The position numbers and the translations under genes are program-made. A model generated the notes under the pieces. The model saw only the letters and a program-made list of their open reading frames with translations. It searched no databases and was not told where the DNA came from. Shown here in pieces: positions 21,411 through 30,628 of a DNA stretch of 55,819 bases. The stretch's first letter is position 1; every line of letters begins with the position of its first letter. Source of the stretch: Perkinsus chesapeaki (taxonomy: Eukaryota; Perkinsozoa; Perkinsida; Perkinsidae); assembly GCA_013115145.1 (NCBI GenBank), contig JAAPAO010000189.1:1-55819 (forward strand), read 5' to 3'.

Positions 21411-23040
21411 AGGACACTAGTAAGCTTCACAACGGAAGTAAACAAGTATATGCGGGAAAAGCTAAGACGATGAGGAAGAACCCCAATCCGCTGGAACAGC
21501 GAGAAGAGCTAATTGGGTAGTTGTTCAGAACTTGGGGGATGCCACGTCGCACGATATGTCACGTCACAGGCTATGTCATGTCGCATGACGCTGGGAGGCA
21601 GAGAGTTGATCACGTTGGATTAGCCGCGATGCTTTAGAAGTGATGGGAGATTCAACTTGTACTGACGCCGTGTGGATGATTCGTACACTCGGAGCATCTC
21701 GACACCAACACTGCTTCTTTACCAGAAGACAATGATTTGAAACAGCCCTATAAGTTGCACTATACCGCTAAAAGGTGCGTGTTCCTCGAATGTTATTAGC
21801 AAGGATCACAGTCGCCCGGGACGATCACTAATTGTCGAATGCTTGCCTATTAGTAACACCGAATACGGATAGTTTCATCAGCTTAAGATCGATGTAACGG
21901 AGGTTCACCGACGACAGTCGGAACCGTGAGAACAGGGAGGATAGAGCTCTCGAGTGGTAGGAATATTGAAAGCGACAGTGATGACCATAATAATGTTAGC
22001 TGATTCAGTTTGTTCATGGATCCTAACATAACTGTAAACAGTCATGATATGGTGAGGTTGATAATCCAATGAAGGCGACTCGGCCTTCGCCCAGCTGCTC
22101 CATCGATGCGTGTTCGTTTTTCCAATTGGCGCACAATGAGCCGCTGATTCTTTCAAAGAAGAAATCTCTGATAACGAGCTCGTTTGAACCCCAACACCAC
22201 ATTCGACAGCAAGCGAATCATCACAGCGAATCTTGTGTATCTTATGGTAATGGTCTAAATGTGCCAAGTTGAAATTTCAGGGGTGTGAAACGCGCAGGCA
22301 TGCTGTTGGCGGGGAGGAGGGCGAGAAAGGCGTTTGTCACCACGAAGGACTTCTGCGCGGGAAAAGCAAACACGGAAAGTTGGACAGATACGAGATAGCT
22401 GACTCGCGAAACTCGACCTAATTCTTTCTGGAGCAGTTAGAGGCTCTAAACCGCTCCCTAGTGACGGCTTGAACACTCTAGACATGTGTTTCCCATTATC
22501 TTTGGCTGGTGGTGAAACCGGTCACCAATATGAACAAGGATATCAAGCACAGAGTCTTAGAATCCTCTTGGCAATGATTATCGTGAATCCTATTACACGC
22601 AAGGGCACAGCCCCCTGTTAACTCAGGATCTCGAGTGGTCAACCCAATAAATAGATTATGGCAAATAGAAGGTCACCGACGACCCCAGGAGGCCATCAAT
22701 ATTCACAAACTCCAATTACTATATTCAAACTACAATATTGAGGACTTCGACAAACAGATGGGAGACGAAGAGCGGCGTTCACATGGCACCCCGGCCGGCC
22801 ACTGTGCCGGACACACTGTGAGGGGTAACACCAATAAAGGGCGAGGGAGTTAGTTACATCGTGCAAATAGCTTTAATGATTGATTCCCATTGCAAACTAG
22901 TTCGACAACAGGAAACCAAGTCTTTTGTTTCGTCTCATAGTTCCACGGCGAGCCAATGAGATGTAGCATACCTTAATCTTGCATTCTTTCACCAATGACG
23001 TCTCCGCTCGAAATAACACTTCCACCGTCCGTGTGTCGTC
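21411..23040. other. No clear gene
   Basis: A 120-codon minus ORF (21905-22267) and a 76-codon one (22255-22485) overlap opposite frames and lack a signal peptide, splice partners or a recognisable motif. I leave them unannotated. Confidence 0.4.
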
Positions 23041-23064
23041 TTGTTTGTGTTCTATTATAAACCA

Positions 23065-23604
23065 ATGAGAACCTTCAAACGTATTTATGTCATCGCTATG
23101 CTATGTTATGCTGTTGTGGGAGATGTGCCATTGTTAGACTCAATTGATGAAGTCTTGCAGCTCGGAGAGGTCGAACTCGAAAGACAGGACAAGGATTGCC
23201 CCGAAATCCATCGCGTGTTCGCGAAGTTCACTGGCTCTCGCTTCAAAATGGACGTGATGCTGAAAATGACATTGAAGACATCAGCGAAGGGAGCTAGGCC
23301 TCCCAGCTATAGTACTTATTCCTTCACGAGCCCCATTAAGATGTTTCAAGATGGCCAGGAGGAAAGCTATTGGGTTTCATTGGACGATACTGCTGAACAG
23401 GAGAGAATGCTTGGCATAACAAATGCCTCTGTTGAAGATACCGTTATCTTGAACGAAGCATTTAAGTTTTGGATCAAAGTCGACAAAGATTTGCTCTGGG
23501 TGGTTTTGGAGTTTGCTGAGAAGGATAAGGAACCTTCTTGCCAATACGCGATGTACAAGAAGGCTTCATCAATCATGTCCCACTTGAATAGTCTACGGCT
23601 TTAA
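23065..23604 (+). CDS. Secreted protein, 179 aa, single exon
   Basis: Start at 23065 gives MRTFKRIYVIAMLCYAVVG, a signal peptide. The mature protein continues DVPLLDSIDEVLQLGEVELE, has a beta-rich body with one NAS site (GITNASVEDTVIL) and ends SSIMSHLNSLRL. Two cysteines (DCPEIH, SCQYAM) could pair. No family recognised. It lies between the two copies of the minus-strand duplicated gene. Confidence 0.8.
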   Translation: MRTFKRIYVIAMLCYAVVGDVPLLDSIDEVLQLGEVELERQDKDCPEIHRVFAKFTGSRFKMDVMLKMTLKTSAKGARPPSYSTYSFTSPIKMFQDGQEESYWVSLDDTAEQERMLGITNASVEDTVILNEAFKFWIKVDKDLLWVVLEFAEKDKEPSCQYAMYKKASSIMSHLNSLRL

Positions 23605-23677
23605 CCTTGTTTGATGTAACAGAACAGTGATTGCGTTTACAGACTAAACTAATGTGATAAAAATTGCACTTCACATT

Positions 23678-23902
23678 ATGCAGTTCTACGGTAGGCCCCT
23701 CACCGTACCATCTACGGATTACGAACCGCAAACCGCCCCCTTTTTCACGGGAATCCTACCGAAGCCGATACGCGCGTACGTTAGGGGCCCTAACGTTACT
23801 TTCCTCAACTGTAAATTTCAATCGCCCCTCCCACATTTGAAGGTCACCGGCATGAGTATGCCTTCACCGCATAACGCCTATCATTTATCAATCACTTTTT
23901 AG
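23678..23902 (+). CDS. Small secreted-family ORF
   Basis: A frame from MQFYGRPLTVPSTDYEPQTA through FFTGILPKPIRAYVRGPNVT and FLNCKFQSPLPHLKVTGMSM to HLSITF. The block FTGxLxxP...FxNCxFQxPxPH recurs in the minus-strand protein at 46.9-47.3 kb (YTGLIADPYLFFNCTFQKPYPH), so the two are likely related. No signal peptide at this start; a 5' exon may be missing. Confidence 0.5.
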   Translation: MQFYGRPLTVPSTDYEPQTAPFFTGILPKPIRAYVRGPNVTFLNCKFQSPLPHLKVTGMSMPSPHNAYHLSITF

Positions 23903-24268
23903 AGGTTGATGCCTCTGGGCTACAAGTCTAATCTATTTACGTATGAAACTCCTCGGACTCCGAGGAAGGTAGTCTTGAACACGAGTTCAACTGAGTAACT
24001 TACAATAACCAATGTTTGGTATATGGCGAATCGCCATTGGCGGTAACTAGCACAGATTCTGGACTGACTAAGTCCGACTAAGGAGGCCTCAAAGCTTATA
24101 TACTTCTCTAGGGCGGATTCCCTGCGTAGGATATTTAGGTAACCTCTGAGGGCCTCACAGTCGACACTGCTTACAACGCCAAGGCAGATGAGGCTAGTGT
24201 TTCGATGGACCTACTCGTAGCCAGGGCTTTAACTCCGGAACTGTGATCAGAATTCCACTTCACTTATA

Positions 24269-24960
24269 ACGAACTCAACATGGTGAGTTGTAGGATAAGA
24301 GTTATGTCCTAAATAAAAAGTTGCCGAGTAACGCTTACGAGTAAGCGAAGATGGGAGAGTCATATGACCAAACCTATGGCACTGGCCATTAAGGTTCGGA
24401 ATGACCTTTAGCGGAAAAGGGGGGACAGGTTTAATTGGACATATCCTTTTGGACATTAGCGTCCGTAGAGTTGGTTTCGACCTTGCGCAGGTTATCATCC
24501 GATTCTCCGTTGCACCTGGAAAGTAATCGCGGAACATTATTTATGATAAGCTGCAGTTCATCGGTCTTATCATAATGTAACATGGCCGCGAATTGCTGCT
24601 TAGTAAAGTAAAAACCGTGAAAATCTCTGTCCATGACGAAGGGCTGTGGGGCGTCGGCGCATGGGTTATAATGCATAGGGACATCCTTTAAACCACGCTT
24701 GTTCCTCCACCAGGGTGCGAACCATCGCCAGTTGTACTGTTGATACTCCATAGTGGTGTTGTTGGGGATAGTGACCTCATGACGAACGTAAAGCTTCTTC
24801 AAGGAAGAGCCATAACTTATCTCTATGCAGTACTTAGCAGGGAGCTTGTCTAGAAGGCCACCAAAGACGGAGATTATGAGTAGCAGAGGAGATAGGATAC
24901 GAGTAGCAGAAAGCATCGTTAACAAAGCCTATCACTGACAACAAGTGTAGTCCAATAGCT
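24269..24960. repeat. Segmental duplication, copy 2
   Basis: Partner of 20715-21410. Between the flanking secreted-ORF homology (offset 3208) and this block (offset 3554) copy 2 has about 350 bp extra (23910-24265), a rough size for an insertion or for a deletion in copy 1. Confidence 0.9.
24431..24916 (-). CDS. Duplicated secreted protein, copy 2, 161 aa
   Basis: Same protein as at 20877-21362, here MLSATRILSPLLLIISVFGG, with an optional upstream Met three codons earlier. All features (Trp-rich block, NTT site, polar tail) are kept and the frame is intact, so both copies could be expressed. Confidence 0.8.
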   Translation of the reverse strand: MLSATRILSPLLLIISVFGGLLDKLPAKYCIEISYGSSLKKLYVRHEVTIPNNTTMEYQQYNWRWFAPWWRNKRGLKDVPMHYNPCADAPQPFVMDRDFHGFYFTKQQFAAMLHYDKTDELQLIINNVPRLLSRCNGESDDNLRKVETNSTDANVQKDMSN

Positions 24961-26071
24961 CTACGAAACTTCACAGCAAAGCTGGCTAAATACTGCCATA
25001 GTGTATCGTAGGAATTCAGAAGAGACGATCACGTTGGATTGGCCGTGACGCTCTCGAAGTGACGTGTAATCCAACTTGTGCTGGCGGCGCCAGTAGCGCC
25101 GCCAGATGGATAATGCCCTACACATAGTATTTACAGAGCATCTCGACACCGATATGAGTCTTAGAGTACCTTGTAACTCACAAGTTGTAAGATCCAAGGT
25201 AATAGAAATCAAGATACAGTTGGAGGAAGCGTGTTGCGTGGCTTCCGAGGTGTTGCCCGAAGCCTTTCAATGCCCCCCAATGTGAAACTTTGCCCTTGTG
25301 TGCATGCCGCACGTTGTGCTCCACGCGCCGTCACATATAGGTTGTTGGCATGCCTTACTTATTTTAATGACGCTCATGCTAGCAAATTGTCTTAGAAAGG
25401 TCTACCTAAACCAGGGTTCAGAAGCTTGTCTTTGCCTTGCCGAGAATACACGCCTTGCGGTATTGTATTTTTTTAAATCCAACCGATGGCTCCACTGGAG
25501 GCCTGTTGCTCCAGGTCGATCTCATAGTAACCCAACACTATCTTCTTAAGTGATAATGACGATAACAATTGAGGGATCAAAGGGAAAAGGAGTTATTCTA
25601 TTCTAACAAACTAATCTATGTACTTGCATGCCCTTTAGCTACAAATGGGAAGAAGTAAGTACAAGTAAACAAGTTGGAATCCGCGCACAGCAGCAGGCCT
25701 GTGACGCGCCATCGCCGCACCGGAGCGGGCCAAGGGCGCCGCGCCACCCCAATGAATCGACACGTCGGTCATGCTATGATTTAGAGTTACACTGCAAAGC
25801 CGATGCCCCACGGGTACCTTGTATTGTTCCTGAACGATGCGACGACTAGCGGTAAGAGTGTTCCTCCGGTCCACGAGTGGGCGCTCGCTTTCCAATGTTA
25901 TCCTCCTTACGGAGGCACTTGCACGTGCGTTTGCCTTGCACGATTCGAACTAGCTGAAGATTGTGTGCCTTGTTTTTATTAATCATCTTCCATACATATT
26001 TTATTTCGCTTCGTTATGTTTATGCTTATCACTTTTCAAACTCAATCACTTCAATGCATCCGAAACATGCG
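24961..26071. other. No clear gene
   Basis: Contains a CTGGCGGCGC/GCGCCGCCAG hairpin (about 25081-25107) and several short GC-rich frames without supporting features. Confidence 0.45.
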
Positions 26072-26698
26072 TCACTTATCATCAAATTTAACACTTGTAT
26101 CAAAAATAGGATTCTCAAGCATTCGTTTCATCTTATCACAATTCAACGCACTTTGTCGCTTTCTCAATAACGCAGCAAGACTCTCCATAATGCCATCAGA
26201 TAATGACATCTTGCTCTCTTGCAGTTTCTCAACGCATTCTGCAAAGCCCATGAGCTTCTCATCTGTAAGACTCTCTCCTTTACCAATTAATCTTCTAATC
26301 GCAGCCTCGGCCAGATCCCATTTGCCATCATTCGTAGCGGACTTCACTATATAAAGTAGAGTCGCAGCAGACAAGCCATGAAGGTTATCCTCTTTCGATA
26401 GTTCTTTATCTAGCCAGTCATTGAGGTCGACGTATCGTTTTAAAAAAGATGCATTATTAACACCAGTCCAAGCAGTGCTGATGGTTGTGGGGGTGAACTT
26501 GCATCTTGACGACCCGAGTTCGATTCCTTGCGCTTGTATTTTATCCCAGAACGTGGGGTCCTGTATTTTCATATTAACAGCCTCGGTTATCAAATCAACT
26601 ATGTGCTGGCATGATGATGAACGAATCGAGACATCTACTCGGCGAGGTAATTCGGAAACTTTTAGACCGAAACGAACCGCAGTTGAGGAACGTGACAT
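26072..26698 (-). CDS. Putative organellar helical-repeat protein, 208 aa
   Basis: A single open frame starts MSRSSTAVRFGLKVSELPRR, Ser/Arg-rich with no acids, like a mitochondrial presequence. The rest is a series of short helices: CQHIVDLITEAVNMKIQDPT, FWDKIQAQGIELG, PTTISTAWTGVNNASFLKRY, LSAATLLYIVKSATNDGKWD, LAEAAIRRLIGKGESLTDEK. The ~38-residue rhythm with W-D and S-A-A-T motifs resembles the helical-hairpin (OPR/HPR-like) repeats found with RAP proteins in alveolate organelles. No RAP domain follows. Assignment is inference. It lies 118 bp downstream of the kinase gene on the same strand. Confidence 0.55.
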   Translation of the reverse strand: MSRSSTAVRFGLKVSELPRRVDVSIRSSSCQHIVDLITEAVNMKIQDPTFWDKIQAQGIELGSSRCKFTPTTISTAWTGVNNASFLKRYVDLNDWLDKELSKEDNLHGLSAATLLYIVKSATNDGKWDLAEAAIRRLIGKGESLTDEKLMGFAECVEKLQESKMSLSDGIMESLAALLRKRQSALNCDKMKRMLENPIFDTSVKFDDK

Positions 26699-26815
26699 AT
26701 GGAAAATAGTGGTGCCAGAAATCTTGGAAGAACAGTGACCGGTTTGTGAATGTTGGCTAAGATCAGGTGCAAGAGGGAATGTCTTTACCCATAGAAGAAC
26801 ACAAATCCACTATGG

Positions 26816-28747
26816 TCACGAGAAGTCTCTTGATAAATTATTATCGATCACGTAATCGATTTGAGGAAGAGTCGATAAAACCAAATCCCCATTCGGTTTG
26901 TCGTTGTCGAAATATCTTTCGAGAGCAGCTTCTTCTCCACCACAAATACCCCCAGCAATATGCCGCGCAACTGCCAAAGGAGAATTCCCGCGCGCCACAA
27001 AATTATGTTATTCTTACCAACGCGCGACTGGCGGGTTTGTTCTGTCGCGGCGACCAAAACTTTGACATCGAATTCATCTGCGAGACCCCAGGGTGGATAG
27101 AAAAGCCAGAGACCTTCAATCACAACAATTCTGAAACAACAATTTATCAGAAGGAGGCTACAAGGCAGTATTAACTGCTCTGCGATCGTTGGCATTCAAG
27201 CAGACTCAAGGAGAGTCGGAATTTGGCACGGGAACAAAACATGACCATTCAGTTACATGTCTATCCACTGAAGTTCTGAGTGAGCAATGCGATCAATGGG
27301 AAAATAGCCGTTCAATTCGGACGAGGAATTTCATCGTGGAAAGAAGGACGAAATTCCGGAATCGCTCGGACAAATTTTCCATGATTTTTTGGAAATTTTC
27401 CTTTCTTACTTGTGATTTTTCCTCACTTTAATTTTTCCTTCCTCTGGATCATGTACGCCGTGATCGAACTCTGGACAATCGACACTCTGAAAAATTGAGA
27501 ATATCTTTCACCTCCACAAAGCGTAGCATTTAGCCTTGAAACGTATTCTGGCGAGATATTTTTTCTAAATTCGGATGAGATTTTCCGATTTGCGGCATCG
27601 ATTCGGGAAGGAAATTTCTGAGGCAAGTTGCCTAAGATGGAGAGATTTACTGAAGGCAATCACTTCACAGCCCGAACAAAGCGGAAATGCAACGAACTCG
27701 CTGGGCTCAGAACAGATCGAGAAAATACTATCAATTCTCAATGAAAACATGATATCCTTTGCGGATGAATATTATAACGCTTGCAGAAAAGTAGTAGAGA
27801 CGATTCTATCAAATGATATACGATGTTAACCTATTCTCATGTTTCAGCGTCTGTGTGTGGCTCACCGGACTTTATAGATCCTTGCGAACATCCGACATTT
27901 AATAATGCTACGACAGTGCTTTGAGACTGTATAGGTATATAACCACCTCGAGTTGAGATTGCGAACAATTAACACTATCCAACTGTATTCTTTTAAAAGT
28001 GCCTTGAAGCACTTCAAGTAGTATACCAGATATATCTTTGTGTGTTTTCACGGCCATTCAACTCAGTACGACTATCACAATCGATGTGCTTCAGTTACCT
28101 CCAGCGTTAAATTTAAAATACTTCGACGAAACATTTACCAGAACAATATCCTTGGAAAATTTTTGATAAAATTTCCAACTGCGCTTACGTCATCATTTTT
28201 GAGTCTTCTTAAGCAATCAGTGAAAGCATCTTTATCGAAGGTCCAATGTGCTCCGCGGTATCTAAAAAGTCGCCGGTTCGATTCCTACAGTCGTCATTTT
28301 TATGATCGTAAAATATTTCACTGCACCTAAATAACTTGTTTGAAGAATATTTGAATTATCGCGAGGTCGACTTTTCATGTAAGAGAGCGTCTTCTAAGTG
28401 AAACGGTTAAGTAAATCGAACACAGGCGACTCGGGCGATATGTGATCATTTCCTTACCTTCTGGCTTTCACAGGATCGGGCATTTTTGTATCCAAATAGT
28501 GGCGGGTGAAATGGAAACCATCGAGTGGGACTAGGACCGCTGAAAAACGTATCTTTTCGCACTATGAAGGTTTTGGGAACTTACCGATATCACTTGAAGA
28601 ATCCTTGTTGATGCGATTTACCAAGTCTTTTCCGATAAAACTTTTCCCAGCTCCGGGAGCACCAACTACTCCGACTATCAAGCGTGTCTTTGACGAGCTT
28701 AAAAGATACTTTTCAAGGTCGAAAATTGACACCTGCGCGCCTGACAT
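26816..28747 (-). CDS. P-loop kinase, uridine kinase/YFH7-like, 6 exons, 220 aa
   Basis: Exons 28747-28585, 28539-28458, 28261-28189, 27486-27410, 27130-27018 and 26970-26816 join in phase throughout. Exon 1 has Walker A (RLIVGVVGAPGAGKSFIGKD). Exon 2 has VLVPLDGFHFTRHYLDTKMP, the DGFH motif. Exon 3: YRGAHWTFD. Exon 4: CPEFDHGVHDPEEGKIKV. Exon 5: IVVIEGLWLFYPPWGLADEF DVK, the substrate-domain VEG motif. Exon 6: ARHIAGGICGGEEAALERYF DNDKPNG, the lid and NDxPNG. These follow the uridine kinase-like/YFH7 family of small P-loop kinases in order. The substrate is unknown. Intron 2 ends in an antisense T-arm module, the 702-nt intron 3 holds an opposite-strand ORF, and the last exon holds the palindromic 14-mer (QIDYVID). 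Confidence 0.9.
26845..26858. repeat. Exonic palindrome CGATCACGTAATCG
   Basis: Reverse-strand exact copy of CGATTACGTGATCG, in the kinase last exon, read IDYVID. Confidence 0.75.
27575..27829 (+). CDS. ORF nested in a kinase intron
   Basis: An 84-codon plus-strand frame lies wholly within the 702-nt kinase intron: LRHRFGKEISEASCLRWRDL, LKAITSQPEQSGNATNSLGS, EQIEKILSILNENMISFADE, YYNACRKVVETILSNDIRC. The helical, Glu/Lys-balanced composition looks coding, but no splice partner or family is seen. It may be an exon of an unrecognised nested gene. Confidence 0.35.
   Translation: MRFSDLRHRFGKEISEASCLRWRDLLKAITSQPEQSGNATNSLGSEQIEKILSILNENMISFADEYYNACRKVVETILSNDIRC
28262..28457 (-). repeat. Kinase intron 2 with antisense T-arm at its 3' end
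   Basis: On the minus strand the intron ends GTAGGAATCGAACCGGCGAC + TTTTTAG, directly before the exon encoding YRGAHWTFD. This acceptor is fixed by family homology. Confidence 0.8.
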
Positions 28748-28895
28748 CTGCCAACTGTTCTGACAGAACTTCGGTTGGTTGAGGGAAATACAAGTGATAG
28801 CAAGATTGCAAGTTCTTTGGCATGCGTGCCAGTTGGCCTATATTGTATCTTGCACGCTTCAACCTAAGATATGCTTCTAGTTGCACACTCCAATA

Positions 28896-29500
28896 TGAGA
28901 TTTTTCGTCCTTATCCCCTTCATCGCATCAGCTGCTGCTAGAATGGTACTCGAAGGGAATTTCGTGGCGCAGTGAAAATGCATCTTCCCACCTATTTGAA
29001 ATAACTGTCGGTTTGTTGATAAAAGAATAAAGCTTATTTTTCAATTTGTATTTCGCGCTTAGTTAATATAAGCAGTTTATCGCCATTCGCCAGACAGGCA
29101 GGATATTCTTTTAAAATAACAATTCGGAAAAATGCAAAAATTTCGAAGGAAACTTTTAAGGCAACGACTATCGAGTTTAAACCCTCATTGACGGAGGATC
29201 TGAAAGATTGGTAGGGAAGCTTGTTCACGAAGGCATGGTTTTAAAAGATACTTTTATCCATCGAAATATGAAATAATAGTTTCAATTAAATTTGCAATGA
29301 GTGCTGCTTATGTTCGACCTCGTAAAATATCTTTTCTTTTCAGATCAGCGATGAAGAGTTCGTGATTGAGGACCCGTAAGTATCTTTGTGCACTGCCAAG
29401 GTTTTTATTGTTACGTTTTAGGTACGAAGACTTAGGCGGTGAAATTGATGTAACGATATCTTGGGTTGAACCATGCAGGATACGTTTGAGGTTAAATTGA
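28896..29500 (+). CDS. Possible short secreted protein
   Basis: Just upstream of the kinase start, in the opposite direction, an ATG opens MRFFVLIP and a hydrophobic run. Splice-like joins to ISDEEFVIEDP (29346-29376) and YEDLGGEIDVTISWVEPCRI (29422 onward) give a small protein ending RLRLN. Exon 1 and its frame are uncertain. The piece could instead be the 5' part of the EF-hand gene. Confidence 0.3.
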
Positions 29501-29626
29501 TGATTACTGTGTTGTATAGAGTTAGGAGTGGTAGAATATATTATGTTGTATTGCTAAACAACTCACTTTCGCGAAATCTCGTATTTTTAATGAGGGTAAC
29601 AAGTCGAATAATCCCAGATACTTGAA

Positions 29627-30534
29627 ATGGATTATTTTCCTGCAGAGGTTGAAGCAGGTATTTCGTATCTCAAAAGATTCCCTTTTCAGGACATTCACAC
29701 CAGAAGTGATGAGTCTTATGAAAGAGAATTCAAGAGTTTCGATTCTAATAATGATGGTGGTATCGACGCACAGGAAGTGCGAGCTCTTTACAGGGGTTAT
29801 ATGGACCAAGCTGATCTATTCAAGTAAGATATTCCTCCAGGCATAAAGCTGGAAATATTTTACAAATTATTAATATATCTTTATACGCCCATGGCATGTT
29901 TTACTTGTTAAATGTTTCTTTCGCCCTTTCTTGTAGTAGTTTTTATTTCATTGGATTTAAATCATTAAATAAAAACTTCTGATTCAAAGCAGTGTTTTCT
30001 GTGACGGGAAGGCTGGGATCGAACAAAGAAGAAGAACTCGTTTGTCTTAAGGGATATAAGTTGAAGAATTTTTATTTTTTAATTTTAACAAAGGTAAAGT
30101 ATAACGCAGTTGTTACTGATGCAACTCTTATTACTAATCACGCTTTACTGGTACAGCTGTTAAAAACTTGATAGTTGTGACTGTGCATTAGTGGTGGATA
30201 GCACCGCCCGATACATCAGTTATGTAATGTATGGCGGCTTGGGTGGAAGCACGGGGAGGCTGTTCTTTTAAACGAGAGACAGGGTCCCTTGTCCGGAATA
30301 TGCTCCTCGGGAATAAAATGAAATTTGTACTAGCGCAAAAGGGAAGATGAAATTCAATCCCTATGGGAACGGTTGGCGTTTATTTATAACTTCTGGTGTA
30401 GAATCGTAGGATCTTTAATTCAGACGATCCAAGCTGTAAAACAGGTCTCTGGTAGGTTCTTCGGTGAAGCAGATAAGAACGAGGACGGCCTTGTGGACCT
30501 TGACGAGTACAAAGCGTACACGAAATCTCTTTAA
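29627..30534 (+). CDS. EF-hand calcium-binding protein, two exons
   Basis: Exon 29627-29825 starts MDYFPAEVEAGISYLKRFPF and carries EF loop 1, DSNNDGGIDAQE, with D1, N3, D5, G6, I8 and E12 in place. A donor (TTCAA/GTAAG) joins in phase to an exon starting near 30402 (IVGSLIQTIQAVKQVSGRFF) with EF loop 2, DKNEDGLVDLDE, again with all ligands, and ends AYTKSL. Two hands in ~115 residues make one calmodulin-like lobe. Known EF pairs bind two Ca ions and act as sensors or buffers; the partner is unknown. The true start may lie upstream. The ~575-nt intron contains a GGGATCGAAC near 30010. Confidence 0.75.
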
Positions 30535-30628
30535 GGACACATTTCGATCAATTTTCTTTTTTCTGTAAAATTTCGTGTTTTGAGTTCAATTGAAATCTTC
30601 GCGGTGCGAAAAGATACTCAGTGGCAGT

